64,000 bases of DNA from M55B112 sp964539395 (GCA_964539395.1 CAZIIU010000008.1:19976-83975); one strand, 5' to 3'. Counted from the first letter of the stretch, positions 25,878 through 35,275 are shown. Made by a program: numbers and translations. Notes: a model not told the origin generated them from the letters alone.

Positions 25878-25908
25878 TTGAACTGGTTGATTATTTTAAC
25901 TAATTTCG
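25878..25908 (+). promoter_or_regulatory. Promoter candidate for dapD
   Basis: TTG at 25878-25880, a 20-bp spacer and TAATTTCG at 25901-25908, one mismatch from TAnnTTTG. It lies 21 bp before the dapD ATG. Confidence 0.5.
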
Positions 25909-25929
25909 TGCCGATAAAACAGAACAGAC

Positions 25930-26742
25930 ATGGAACAACAAAAAATCATTGAAAACGCCTGGGAAAACAGGGAACTGCTAAAAGATAAAGGTGTTCAGGC
26001 TATAATCAGTGAAGTGATAGAGATGCTCGATAACGGTAAGATCAGAGTAGCCGAAAGAGTTGGCGGGAAATGGCAGGTCAACAATTGGGTAAAAAAGGCG
26101 GTGATTCTCTACTTCCCGATTCGAAAAATGGAAGCGATTGAGGTGCCTCCTTTTGAATTTCATGACAAAATTCCTCTTAAAAAAGGGTATATGGAAAAAG
26201 GGATACGCGTCGTACCCCATGCCATAGCCAGGTATGGGTCATATATCTCCTCGGGAGTAATCATGATGCCATCATATATCAATATCGGAGCATATGTTGA
26301 TTCGGGTACCATGGTTGATACCTGGGCAACTGTTGGTTCCTGTGCCCAAATAGGCAGGAACGTACACCTGAGTGGTGGTGTTGGTATTGGCGGAGTTCTT
26401 GAGCCCGTTCAGGCGGCCCCTGTAATTATCGAGGATGATTGCTTTATCGGTTCCCGCAGCATTGTTGTGGAAGGGGTAAGGATTGAAAGTGAAGCTGTTT
26501 TGGGTGCCAACGTTGTGATTACACAGTCGACTCGGATAATCGATGTTTCCAGCAAAGAACCGGTCGAACACAAAGGTGTTGTCCCGGCCCGTTCAGTAGT
26601 TATACCGGGCTCCTTCACAAAAACATTCCCTGCCGGCAACTACCAGGTTGCCTGTGCCCTGATTGTCGGAAAACGCAAACCTTCCACCGATCTGAAAACT
26701 TCTCTCAATGATGCACTGCGGGAATATAATGTAGCTGTCTGA
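25930..26742 (+). CDS. dapD: Tetrahydrodipicolinate N-succinyltransferase
   Basis: 270 residues. A helical N-terminal domain precedes a left-handed parallel beta-helix with hexapeptide repeats (SYINIGAYVDSGTMVDTWATVGSCAQIG..., GGVGIGGVLEP). It transfers succinyl from succinyl-CoA to tetrahydrodipicolinate in the succinylase branch of lysine and diaminopimelate synthesis. Length and motifs are typical. The stop codon overlaps the ATG of the next gene. Confidence 0.95.
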   Translation: MEQQKIIENAWENRELLKDKGVQAIISEVIEMLDNGKIRVAERVGGKWQVNNWVKKAVILYFPIRKMEAIEVPPFEFHDKIPLKKGYMEKGIRVVPHAIARYGSYISSGVIMMPSYINIGAYVDSGTMVDTWATVGSCAQIGRNVHLSGGVGIGGVLEPVQAAPVIIEDDCFIGSRSIVVEGVRIESEAVLGANVVITQSTRIIDVSSKEPVEHKGVVPARSVVIPGSFTKTFPAGNYQVACALIVGKRKPSTDLKTSLNDALREYNVAV

Positions 26743-27857
26743 TGCGTATCGGGTTTGATGCAAAAAGAGCTTTCCATAACAACACCGGTTTAGGGAATTA
26801 CAGCCGGTCAGTGATCAATGCACTCTGCAGGCTTTATCCCGACAATGAATATAACCTTTATACTCCCTCAAAGAGTAGTACAGGGATGTACATTCATCCC
26901 GTAAATGCTTACGTTGGGTTGCCACCGGTCCAGTTTTCAGGTCTGCTGAAGAACTATTGGCGCACATTCGGTCTGGGAAGGCAACTGGTTAAGGATAACA
27001 TTGATCTTTTCCACGGACTTTCGAATGAGATTCCTTACGGTCTGCGAAAGACCGGTATAAAAAGTGTTGTAACGATCCACGACCTGATCTTTATGCGCTT
27101 ACCCAGTTTATACCATCCGGCAGACAGGTATATTTATGAGAAGAAGGTGAGAAATGCAATAAAAACGGCAGACAGGATCATTGCGATCAGCAGACAAACA
27201 AAAGATGACCTTGTAGACATATTTAACGCTGATGAGCGCAAGATCAGAGTTATCTACCAGGGATGTAACCCCTGGTTTTATAGCAGGGTAAGAGAGGAAA
27301 TTAAAGTGGAGATTCGTGAAAAGTACAAGCTTCCTTCCAAGTACCTGCTTTATATAGGTACCATAGAGAAAAGGAAGAATCTGCTTACAATCATCCGCGC
27401 AATTCATGAAAGCCAGATAAAAACTCCTCTGGTGGTAGTTGGAAGAAAAACAAACTACTTTGAAACAGTAAAAAAGTATATCGATAACCACCGGATTAAG
27501 CATATTGTTTTTTACCATCACATTGAAAATAAAGACCTGCCAGCGATCTACCAGCAAGCTGAGGCCTTCATATATCCCAGTTATTATGAAGGTTTTGGGA
27601 TACCTGTGCTGGAAGCTTTAAATTCGGGTATTCCGGTAATAACCACACGTGGCGGCTGCCTGGAAGAGACCGCTGGCAATGGCGCTTTGTTCATTGATCC
27701 AGGCAATCAGGACCAGCTGGCGGAAGCTATCAGGTCTGTGACAGAAAACCGGGAAATACGCCAGAAACTGGTTGCGGAAGGTAAAAAACATGCTCTACTC
27801 TTCAGAGAAGAAAATACAATCCCTGAGCTAATTGAACTTTACAAAGAATGCCTGTAA
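26742..27857 (+). CDS. Glycosyltransferase family 4-like protein
   Basis: 371 residues of GT-B fold. The N-terminal domain has GLGNYSRSVINAL and VVTIHDLIF. The C-terminal nucleotide-sugar domain has YIGTIEKRKNLLTIIRA and the EX7E motif in EAFIYPSYYEGFGIPVLEA. It probably transfers a sugar from a nucleotide-sugar donor onto a surface glycan or lipid carrier. It is translationally coupled to dapD (ATGA overlap) and overlaps tsaC by 10 bp. No polysaccharide cluster is nearby and the acceptor is unknown. Confidence 0.87.
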   Translation: MRIGFDAKRAFHNNTGLGNYSRSVINALCRLYPDNEYNLYTPSKSSTGMYIHPVNAYVGLPPVQFSGLLKNYWRTFGLGRQLVKDNIDLFHGLSNEIPYGLRKTGIKSVVTIHDLIFMRLPSLYHPADRYIYEKKVRNAIKTADRIIAISRQTKDDLVDIFNADERKIRVIYQGCNPWFYSRVREEIKVEIREKYKLPSKYLLYIGTIEKRKNLLTIIRAIHESQIKTPLVVVGRKTNYFETVKKYIDNHRIKHIVFYHHIENKDLPAIYQQAEAFIYPSYYEGFGIPVLEALNSGIPVITTRGGCLEETAGNGALFIDPGNQDQLAEAIRSVTENREIRQKLVAEGKKHALLFREENTIPELIELYKECL

Positions 27858-28420
27858 TGAGAGCTGATATACTTGCAGCACTGAATGTGCTGAGAAAAGG
27901 TGGTATTATCATTTACCCCACAGATACTATCTGGGGAATCGGTTGTGATGCAACAAATGAAACGGCTGTTTCGAGAGTATATGATATCAAGGAACGAAAC
28001 GATAATAAGAGCATGTTGGTTCTTCTTCATTCAGAAAGCCTATTGCCCTCTTATGTTCGTGAAGTCCCCGAAATAGCATGGCAACTGATAGAAGCTTCGG
28101 TTGACCCACTAACCATCATCTACCCGGAAGCAAAAAACCTTGCAGGAAACCTGACCGGACCAGATGGAAGCATCGGAATTAGGGTTGTGAATGACCCCTT
28201 CTGCTCCCAGTTGATTTCACAGTTCAAAAAACCAATTGTTTCAACCTCTGCCAACATCTCCGGAACATCATCCCCGTCAAACTTCAATGAGATTGACAAA
28301 GCCCTTCTTCAAAAAGTGGATTATGTTGTACGATGGAGACAGGATGATCTAGCCGGGGGAAAGCCATCATCGATCATTAAGCTGGGAATAAGTGGTAAAA
28401 TCGAAATCATCAGGAAATAA
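27848..28420 (+). CDS. tsaC: L-threonylcarbamoyladenylate synthase
   Basis: 190 residues of the YrdC/Sua5 family. The nucleotide and threonine pocket shows YPTDTIWGIGCDATN near residue 22, KERNDNKSMLVL and the late STSANISG motif. It makes threonylcarbamoyl-AMP from threonine, bicarbonate and ATP, the first step of t6A37 synthesis in tRNA. It is the short form without the Sua5 extension. The start at 27848 overlaps the glycosyltransferase end; an ATG at 27857 is also possible. It is convergent with rimM, with an 11-bp overlap of their ends. Confidence 0.92.
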   Translation: MPVMRADILAALNVLRKGGIIIYPTDTIWGIGCDATNETAVSRVYDIKERNDNKSMLVLLHSESLLPSYVREVPEIAWQLIEASVDPLTIIYPEAKNLAGNLTGPDGSIGIRVVNDPFCSQLISQFKKPIVSTSANISGTSSPSNFNEIDKALLQKVDYVVRWRQDDLAGGKPSSIIKLGISGKIEIIRK

Positions 28421-28928
28421 CCAACCCTTCCGGAAAATCTGCCATGATTATCCTCCTGTGCAGATCAACTGAAAGAAGATAATCGGCCTGCACAGGCAAC
28501 ATTACCTCAATGTCCTGCCTCTCCAGCAGCAGTATGGGATTAGTTGGATGATTAAAAAAATCCTTCACGCGATACTGATTGTTCGTCGAAATATCGGTTA
28601 CAAGAAACCCTATATACTCCTCTGGCCTGAATGCAGAATCCTGAACTTCTGAATGCCGCTCCGGTTGATCAAACACTTCACAACCTGTATAATGACGGGC
28701 TTCATCTTCCGAGTTGATAAATTCAAACAGAATAATACATTTTTCCCCCGATGAATCATGTGAAATCTCTTCAATAAAGAAAGGGATGCGTTGTCCAGCA
28801 ATATCGATGAACAAAGGCATCCCTTGTTGTAGTTTTCTTAGATTCCCAGGATATCCCTTCATAAGCAACCCACCTTTAAACCCATGTGGCTTAATCAGGG
28901 TTCCTGTATGGTTCTCCATTTGAGACAT
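28410..28928 (-). CDS. rimM: Ribosome maturation factor RimM
   Basis: 172 residues. The N-terminal beta-barrel domain begins TGTLIKPHGFKGGLLMKGY, and a PRC-barrel-like C-terminal half follows (PEEYIGFLVTD...). RimM binds the 30S head and aids 16S processing. The frame extends upstream to 29147, but that part is only an out-of-phase reading of the rpsP repeats. ATG at 28928 is the right start, 16 bp after rpsP. Sequence is more divergent than in Proteobacteria, but the rpsP-rimM order supports the call. Confidence 0.87.
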   Translation of the reverse strand: MSQMENHTGTLIKPHGFKGGLLMKGYPGNLRKLQQGMPLFIDIAGQRIPFFIEEISHDSSGEKCIILFEFINSEDEARHYTGCEVFDQPERHSEVQDSAFRPEEYIGFLVTDISTNNQYRVKDFFNHPTNPILLLERQDIEVMLPVQADYLLSVDLHRRIIMADFPEGLVIS

Positions 28929-28944
28929 ACCTGGAAAATCTAAT

Positions 28945-29706
28945 CTACTTTTTCTCTTCCTTATCCTCTTTGTTCTCAGGAACAGGCTCCTCAGACTTAG
29001 GTTCCGCAACTTCGGCTTCCTCCTTCGAACCGGCTTCAGGTTCCTCAGCTTTTGCCTTTTCAGCCTTTGGTTCCTCAGCTTTTGCCTCCTCAGCCTTTGG
29101 TTTATCAGTAACAACCTCTTCCTCCGCTTGGCCTGCCGGCTCAGCATTTACTACTTCCTGCTTCGATTCTTCAGCTTCAGCTTTCTTGTCTTCAGACTCA
29201 CTTTTATCTGCTTCACCTGCCTCCGCAGCCGATTTCTCCTTCAATAAATCAGCTCTCTGCTTTTCAATTTCAAGCTGACGTGTCTCACGCACCTTTGCTT
29301 CAGCCTCAAATCGGGCTTTTTTCTCGGCATCTTTGCCCGACTTCAGTTTTTCAACCTTTTCCCGGATTTTACTCTCCTTCTCACTCAACCATTTTTGGAA
29401 CCGTCTTTCAGCTTCTGCTTCATCAAAAGCACCTTTTTTAACACCTTCCAAAAGGTGTTTCTTGTACATGACCCCTTTATAGGAGAGAATAGCCCTACAT
29501 GTGTCTGTAGGTTGAGCGCCATTTTGTAACCATTTCAATGACTTTTCAAAGTCAATTTCAATGGAAGCAGGATTAGTATTTGGATCATACTGACCCAGCG
29601 TTTCTATGAACCTGCCATCCCGTGGCGCCCTGCTATCAGCAACTACTATAGCGTAGATCTTTGAAAACTTGCGACCCCGTCGCGCTAATCTGATTTTTAC
29701 AGGCAT
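28945..29706 (-). CDS. rpsP: Small ribosomal subunit protein bS16 with long acidic tail
   Basis: The first 85 or so residues are bS16 (MPVKIRLARRGRKFSKIYAI..., DGRFIETLGQYDP). The rest, up to residue 253, is a lysine/glutamate-rich extension: a helical charged segment to about 150, then low-complexity Ala/Glu/Lys/Pro repeats such as KAEEPKAEKAKAEEPEA. Ordinary bS16 has 80-90 residues. Bacteroidota often carry some extension, but this is unusually long. Start at 29706 fits bS16; an upstream ATG at 29766 precedes the promoter's expected transcript start and is rejected. First gene of rpsP-rimM. Confidence 0.92.
   Translation of the reverse strand: MPVKIRLARRGRKFSKIYAIVVADSRAPRDGRFIETLGQYDPNTNPASIEIDFEKSLKWLQNGAQPTDTCRAILSYKGVMYKKHLLEGVKKGAFDEAEAERRFQKWLSEKESKIREKVEKLKSGKDAEKKARFEAEAKVRETRQLEIEKQRADLLKEKSAAEAGEADKSESEDKKAEAEESKQEVVNAEPAGQAEEEVVTDKPKAEEAKAEEPKAEKAKAEEPEAGSKEEAEVAEPKSEEPVPENKEDKEEKK
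29030..29110 (-). repeat. In-frame tandem repeats inside rpsP
   Basis: Imperfect units of roughly 15-30 bp built from CCTCAGC, TTTTGCC and CCTTTGGTT recur and encode the AEEPKAE/KAKAEE block. They are coding repeats and not a separate element. Confidence 0.6.
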
Positions 29707-29748
29707 ACTCTTAAAATTTAAATTATACCAATTTTTAAAACGTGGCTG

Positions 29749-29778
29749 CAAAGGTAGGCTTTCCAATTAGAAATCCAA
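29749..29778 (-). promoter_or_regulatory. Promoter of rpsP-rimM
   Basis: On the minus strand TTG (29778-29776), a 19-bp spacer and TACCTTTG (29756-29749) make a near-ideal Bacteroidota promoter. The transcript should begin near 29743, leaving a leader of about 37 bases before the rpsP ATG at 29706. Confidence 0.78.
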
Positions 29779-29901
29779 TACATTAAATGGCAAAAACAAC
29801 AACCGCTGCCTATATTTACCCGGAATATACCGTGCTTTTTGATGACAAATAATCACCAAACCAGTGATTCGAAATTTGATTTACGAGAGCCGGAGGGACA
29901 G

Positions 29902-30270
29902 TTAGTTAACTATGAGTTTTTCTGAATAGACCTTATCTCCGTGAGTAATCTTTACAAAATAGAGCCCTTGCTGAAGGGAACTTACATCCAATTCCGCTTT
30001 ATAAAGCTTCTGCACATAAATCAATCTTCCTTCGTATTTTAAAACCATTTTACCTGTCAGATCAATGACTTGAATCACAGGCAGCACTTTGCTCTCCGAA
30101 TGAAATTCGATCATTAAACGATCTTTGACGGGATTCGGATAAACAGATAATTTCTCATCGTTGGAGAACTGGTATGCTGATTCACGGGTATAGGATGAAC
30201 CTGTTGACAGAAAAAGGGTCCAGGCTATGATAAACAGGATTGACAGTGTACGTGTAATTCTGTGTTCCAT
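29902..30270 (-). CDS. Mini-protein: signal peptide plus T9SS type A sorting domain
   Basis: 122 residues. A signal peptide (MEHRITRTLSILFIIAWTLFL...) is followed almost at once by a type IX secretion C-terminal domain: SVYPNPVKDRLMIEF, an IQVIDLTGKMVLKYEG strand and the ending GLYFVKITHGDKVYSEKLIVN. Normally this domain carries a large cargo through the outer membrane; here there is none beyond about ten residues. The open frame continues upstream to 30507 without resemblance to anything, and ATG at 30270 is preferred because it begins the signal peptide. It could be a remnant of a larger gene or a small secreted peptide. Confidence 0.75.
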   Translation of the reverse strand: MEHRITRTLSILFIIAWTLFLSTGSSYTRESAYQFSNDEKLSVYPNPVKDRLMIEFHSESKVLPVIQVIDLTGKMVLKYEGRLIYVQKLYKAELDVSSLQQGLYFVKITHGDKVYSEKLIVN

Positions 30271-30596
30271 GATTCTGCTTTTCAAATTATGCTGCAAAAA
30301 CCGAGCCATAATATAACTAAATTCTATCACTTTTACAACAGGCAACAAGCTGTATTGCACCCGAATGTTATGAACATCTAATAAAAGAACCGAACAAATT
30401 GAAATCTCTGTCTGAATCGAACCCTCAGGAATTACTGCTGAGAACTTCAGTGAATGAGGATACACCCTGCTTCTCCTTTTGTTAAAACTTATGAACAAAC
30501 CGGACATTTCTCAACCAAATACTATACCTTTATATTCAAATCATTTCTTATGTTAATTGTCTGTTATTTAACTATATAGGACCATTTTTAATCGCT
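30271..30596. other. Intergenic region before dnaE
   Basis: 326 bp between the divergent T9SS mini-protein gene and dnaE. Apart from AT-rich sequence likely to hold both promoters, nothing specific was recognised. Confidence 0.5.
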
Positions 30597-33500
30597 ATGT
30601 TTTTAATTTTTGATACCGAGACTACCGGCCTACCCCTCAGGGACAATGCGCCGGTTGAGGAGCTTGACAACTGGCCAAGGATTGTTCAGATCGCATGGCA
30701 GCGACACGATAAAACAGGTAAACTCCAGGAAGTTCAGAATATGATCATCCGTCCCGATGGTTTTGAAATTCCTTATGCGGCAGAAAAGGTACATGGTATT
30801 TCAACCGGGTTAGCCAAAGAAAAAGGCATTCAACTGGCAGAGGCACTGAAAGCATTTGCGGGGGCCATACAGGAATCCTCTTTCATCATAGGGCATAATG
30901 TTAAATTTGATCTGAATATCACTGCAGCTGAGTTTATACGCGCAGGGATCAGCAATCAATTACTGTCCACCCCATCGGTCTGCACCATGGAACTGACCCG
31001 CGAATACTGCAAACTTCCCGGAAGGGGAAACAGGTATAAATCTCCTAAACTTGAAGAGCTGTATACCATTCTTTTCTCAGAATCAATCACCGAGGCACAC
31101 AATGCTTCTGCAGATGTAAATGCAACTGGACGAACCTTTTTTGAACTTTACAGGAGAAGAATCATCTCACCGGAGCTGCTTCAAATTCCGTCGGAAGACC
31201 ATAAAGCCTTTTTGAAAGCCAATCCGAAAAGCATTTCCCCCTTCAGAATTGACATTGATTTTCACAAAGCTGAAGAGCAACCACATGAGAGGGTTGAGAT
31301 GATCGAATCTGAATCAGTGCAGACTGCATCAGAAACGGAATTTTGCCATTTACATGTCCATACACAATATTCGATACTTGATGGTGCGGCGAATATTCCA
31401 TCTATGATCAGTAAAGCGGTTGATGATGGAATGAAGGCCATCGCTATTACCGATCACGGCAACATGTTCGGAGTTAAAGAGTTTCACAAGGAGGCCCAAA
31501 AGAGGGGTATAAAACCCATCATTGGTGTTGAAGCATACATAGCCAACAGATCGCGTCATATTAAGGAGGATAAAAATCTCGATGGCAACGACCACCTGGT
31601 ACTTCTTGCAAAATCAAAAAATGGCTACCGAAACCTGGTGAAACTGGTCTCTAAGGGTTGGACAGAAGGGTTTTATTACAGGCCAAGGATCGATCTTGAC
31701 CTCCTGAAGGAATACAGCAAGGATATTATTGTATCCACTGCATGCCTTGGAGGCGTGATCCCGCAGGCGATCATGAAGCAATCGGTCGAAGAGGCTGAAA
31801 AAATCATACTTGAATACAAGGAGGTCTTCGGTGATGATTTTTACCTTGAGTTAATGAGGCACCAATCGACCGACCCGGACATGAACCGCAAGGTGTTCGA
31901 CGACCAGGTTTATGTTAACCGGACTTTGCTTCAGCTCGGCAAAAAGCTTGGAATAAAATGTATTGCAACCAACGATGTACACTTTATCAATGAGGAGGAT
32001 GCAGGTGCACACGACCACCTGATCTGCCTGAGTACAGGCAAAGACCTCGACGATCCGAACAGGTTGCAGTATACCAGGCAGGAGTGGTTCAAAACGCAGG
32101 CTGAGATGCGCGAATTGTTCAGCGATATTCCGGAAGTTCTTTCCAATACGATGGAAATTGTCGAGAAAATTGAGGAGTATAGCCTTAGTTCAAATCCCAT
32201 TATGCCCCATTTCAGGATTCCCGGTGAATTCGAAAATGAGGATGCATACCTGAAACATCTCACCTACCAGGGTGCAAAGGATCGATACGGGACAATCACC
32301 GATGAATTGAAGGAGAGGATCGATTTTGAGTTGAACACTGTAAAACGCATGGGATTTCCCGGGTATTTTCTGATTGTTCAGGATTTCATTTCAGCTGCAA
32401 GAAATATGAAGGTTGCTGTCGGACCGGGAAGAGGATCGGCAGCAGGATCCGCTGTAGCATACTGTCTGAAAATAACTGATATAGATCCAATTAAATACGA
32501 TCTTCTTTTTGAACGGTTCCTCAATCCCGACCGGATTTCTATGCCCGATATTGATATTGACTTCGATGAAGACGGAAGGGATTTCGTACTGAAATGGGTG
32601 GTTGAAAAATATGGACATGATGTGGTTGCCCATATCATTACATTTGGTACGATGGCAGCAAAAATGGCAATAAGGGATGTGGCCAGGATACAGAAACTGC
32701 CCCTGCCTGAAGCAGACCGCCTCGCAAAACTGGTCCCGGAGCGACCAGGTATTTCATTAAAAAAAGCATTTGAGGAGGTTGAAGAGTTGCGCAAAGAGAA
32801 GAATTCTTCAAATCCACTGGTAGTCAACACGCTAAGATTTGCTGAAACCCTCGAAGGATCGGTTCGCCAGACCGGGCTTCATGCCTGTGGGATCATCATT
32901 GGCAGAAATGACCTGACTGATGATATCCCGGTCTGTGTTTCAAAAGAGACTGACCTGCTTGTTACCCAATACGATGGAAAGCATGTAGAGGATGCCGGGA
33001 TGCTCAAAATGGATTTCCTTGGACTGAAGACGCTTTCGATCATCAAAGACACTATTGAAAACATCAAAGAATCTAACGGTATTACTATAGATATTGAACA
33101 TATTCCCCTCGATGATCAGAAGACCTATGAGCTTTATACACGTGGAGAGACAACAGGTCTGTTCCAGTTTGAATCTGCCGGAATGAAAAAGCACCTGAGG
33201 GAACTTAAGCCTAACAGGTTTGAAGATCTTATTGCCATGAACGCACTTTACAGACCGGGACCAATGGAGTATATCCCCAGTTTTATCAAACGTAAGCATG
33301 GCCAGGAAAAAATCAGATATGACCTGAAGGAGATGGAAGAATACCTCAGGGATACTTATGGAATCACAGTATACCAGGAACAGGTAATGCTCCTATCAAG
33401 AAGACTGGCCGGATTCACTGGTGGACAGGCCGATTCACTGCGGAAGGCAATGGGAAAGAAGATCCGCAAGATGATGGATGAACTGAAGGTAAAGTTCATT

Positions 33501-34829
33501 GAGGGATGTGAGAAAAACGGCTATGAGAAAACTGTCGTAGAAAAGATATGGAAAGACTGGGAAGCATTTGCCCAATATGCTTTTAATAAGTCCCATTCCA
33601 CCTGCTATGCTTATGTCTCTTATCAAACAGCCTATCTAAAAGCACACTATCCGGCAGAATTTATGGCCGCGGTGCTCAGCCGGAACATAACAGATATAAA
33701 AAAGATCGGTTTCTTTATGGATGAGTGCCGGAGAATGGGAATTTCGGTACTTGGACCCTGTGTGAATGAAAGCACCCTGAAGTTTACCGTTAACAGGGAT
33801 GGGGATATCCGGTTCGGACTGGGTGCGATCAAGGGAGTCGGGGAGTCTGCGGTTGAGATGATGGTGGAGGAACGAAAAAATCATGGAAATTTCCTTGATA
33901 TTTATGACTTCGTGGAACGGAACAAACTTACATCCATTACAAGAAAAACGATGGAGGCCCTGGCCATTTCAGGAGCCTTTGATTCTCTCGGTGAAATCAA
34001 CCGAAGGCAGTACATCGAAGTAGAGGACAATGAAGCGACATTCATAGAACGCCTGATAAAGTATGGCAATAAACATCAATTCGAAATGAATACCCCGCAA
34101 CAAAACCTGTTTGGAGAATTGAGCCGGGAAACTATTTCCAGACCTGCCCCCCCCGACTTGGATGATTGGCACATGCTTGACAAGATCAACCGTGAAAAGG
34201 AGCTGATAGGAATGTACCTTACAGCACACCCGCTCGACCGGTTCAAAACTGAGATCGACTCTTTCTGTACAACTACCCTGCATGAACTGAAAGATCTAAA
34301 ATCTTTGTCAGGCAGGGAATTTGCTTTTTGCGGTATCATAAAAACGATACGGGATACTATTGACCAATGGCGAAATAAACCCTACCTGATGGCTATAATT
34401 GAGGATTTTACCGAGTCGTATACCCTCAGACTCAGGGGTGATGATTATGTAAAATTCAAGCAATTCTTTACACCGGAATTAGCCCTGCTGGTCAGAGCCT
34501 CAGTCAATGAATGGCAACCACGCGATGAACCTGGAAAAATCGTCTACTCCCTGAAAATAAAACATATTTACCTGCTGTCTGAAGTAAGGAATAAACTGGT
34601 AAGAGCCGTTAATCTGAGTATTCCACTCTCCGCTGTAAATGAATCACTGATCGACAAACTTCAAAAATATACCGTTTCTGGTGAAGGAAAACTATTGAAC
34701 ATAAGTGTTACAGACCCGGAAAGCAACATCACTGTCAAGATGTTTAGCAGGACCAGACAAGTTGAACTTACCAATGATTTCATCGGGTTCATAAATGATC
34801 TGCCGGAGTTGGAATTCAGGTTGGTGTGA
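30597..34829 (+). CDS. dnaE: DNA polymerase III alpha subunit with fused proofreading exonuclease
   Basis: 1410 residues. Residues 1 to about 190 are a DnaQ-like DEDDh exonuclease with all motifs (FDTETTG, HNVKFDLN, HNASADVNAT). A linker leads to the PHP domain from about 248 (HLHVHTQYSILDGA, ITDHGNMFG), which keeps many metal ligands. The polymerase core follows with GPGRGSAAGS near 610 and the catalytic DIDIDF near 651, then fingers, HhH and an OB-fold near 1245. It is the replicative polymerase. In Escherichia coli the exonuclease is a separate epsilon subunit, so proofreading is built in here. It precedes trxA. Confidence 0.95.
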   Translation: MFLIFDTETTGLPLRDNAPVEELDNWPRIVQIAWQRHDKTGKLQEVQNMIIRPDGFEIPYAAEKVHGISTGLAKEKGIQLAEALKAFAGAIQESSFIIGHNVKFDLNITAAEFIRAGISNQLLSTPSVCTMELTREYCKLPGRGNRYKSPKLEELYTILFSESITEAHNASADVNATGRTFFELYRRRIISPELLQIPSEDHKAFLKANPKSISPFRIDIDFHKAEEQPHERVEMIESESVQTASETEFCHLHVHTQYSILDGAANIPSMISKAVDDGMKAIAITDHGNMFGVKEFHKEAQKRGIKPIIGVEAYIANRSRHIKEDKNLDGNDHLVLLAKSKNGYRNLVKLVSKGWTEGFYYRPRIDLDLLKEYSKDIIVSTACLGGVIPQAIMKQSVEEAEKIILEYKEVFGDDFYLELMRHQSTDPDMNRKVFDDQVYVNRTLLQLGKKLGIKCIATNDVHFINEEDAGAHDHLICLSTGKDLDDPNRLQYTRQEWFKTQAEMRELFSDIPEVLSNTMEIVEKIEEYSLSSNPIMPHFRIPGEFENEDAYLKHLTYQGAKDRYGTITDELKERIDFELNTVKRMGFPGYFLIVQDFISAARNMKVAVGPGRGSAAGSAVAYCLKITDIDPIKYDLLFERFLNPDRISMPDIDIDFDEDGRDFVLKWVVEKYGHDVVAHIITFGTMAAKMAIRDVARIQKLPLPEADRLAKLVPERPGISLKKAFEEVEELRKEKNSSNPLVVNTLRFAETLEGSVRQTGLHACGIIIGRNDLTDDIPVCVSKETDLLVTQYDGKHVEDAGMLKMDFLGLKTLSIIKDTIENIKESNGITIDIEHIPLDDQKTYELYTRGETTGLFQFESAGMKKHLRELKPNRFEDLIAMNALYRPGPMEYIPSFIKRKHGQEKIRYDLKEMEEYLRDTYGITVYQEQVMLLSRRLAGFTGGQADSLRKAMGKKIRKMMDELKVKFIEGCEKNGYEKTVVEKIWKDWEAFAQYAFNKSHSTCYAYVSYQTAYLKAHYPAEFMAAVLSRNITDIKKIGFFMDECRRMGISVLGPCVNESTLKFTVNRDGDIRFGLGAIKGVGESAVEMMVEERKNHGNFLDIYDFVERNKLTSITRKTMEALAISGAFDSLGEINRRQYIEVEDNEATFIERLIKYGNKHQFEMNTPQQNLFGELSRETISRPAPPDLDDWHMLDKINREKELIGMYLTAHPLDRFKTEIDSFCTTTLHELKDLKSLSGREFAFCGIIKTIRDTIDQWRNKPYLMAIIEDFTESYTLRLRGDDYVKFKQFFTPELALLVRASVNEWQPRDEPGKIVYSLKIKHIYLLSEVRNKLVRAVNLSIPLSAVNESLIDKLQKYTVSGEGKLLNISVTDPESNITVKMFSRTRQVELTNDFIGFINDLPELEFRLV

Positions 34830-34852
34830 TAAACAATTTAAACTATTTTTGC
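34822..34852 (+). promoter_or_regulatory. Promoter of trxA
   Basis: TTG at 34822-34824, a 20-bp spacer and TATTTTTG at 34845-34852. The -33 element overlaps the end of dnaE. The transcript start is expected near 34859, 28 bases before the ATG. Confidence 0.7.
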
Positions 34853-34886
34853 GTTATCATGATTATTCACTTAACAATAAAAAAAT

Positions 34887-35204
34887 ATGGCATTAGAAGT
34901 AACTGACAGCAATTTCGAGGAGATGGTACTCAAATCCGACAAACCGGTTATTGTGGATTTCTGGGCAGAGTGGTGCGGCCCCTGCAGGATGGTCGGACCA
35001 ATTGTAGAAGAGATCGGTGCTGATTATGAAGGAAAGGCGATAGTAACCAAACTGGATGTTGACAATAATCCGGACGTTACCCAAAAATATGGTATAAGGA
35101 ACATTCCAACAATTCTGTTTTTCAAAAATGGTGAAATTGCAGATAAACAGGTAGGTGCCGTACCAAAAAGTGCTTTGGTTAACAAACTCGAAGCTCTCCT
35201 GTAA
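34887..35204 (+). CDS. trxA: Thioredoxin
   Basis: 105 residues, the classic length. The active site is FWAEWCGPCR with Cys30 and Cys33, and the cis-proline is in RNIPTILFF. It is a cytoplasmic dithiol reductant. It has its own promoter and so need not be cotranscribed with dnaE. It contrasts with the three thioredoxin-fold proteins in this window that lack a full CxxC. Confidence 0.96.
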   Translation: MALEVTDSNFEEMVLKSDKPVIVDFWAEWCGPCRMVGPIVEEIGADYEGKAIVTKLDVDNNPDVTQKYGIRNIPTILFFKNGEIADKQVGAVPKSALVNKLEALL

Positions 35205-35275
35205 GCAATACCCTCAAAACACTAAGCCGCAATTGTCATGCATATATATGCCCGGCTGCGTAATATAATATAGCA

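Noticed and set aside
28929..29147. Arg/Leu/Lys-rich N-terminal extension of rimM
   Set aside because: It is an out-of-phase reading of the repetitive 3' part of rpsP. RimM homology starts at the ATG at 28928.
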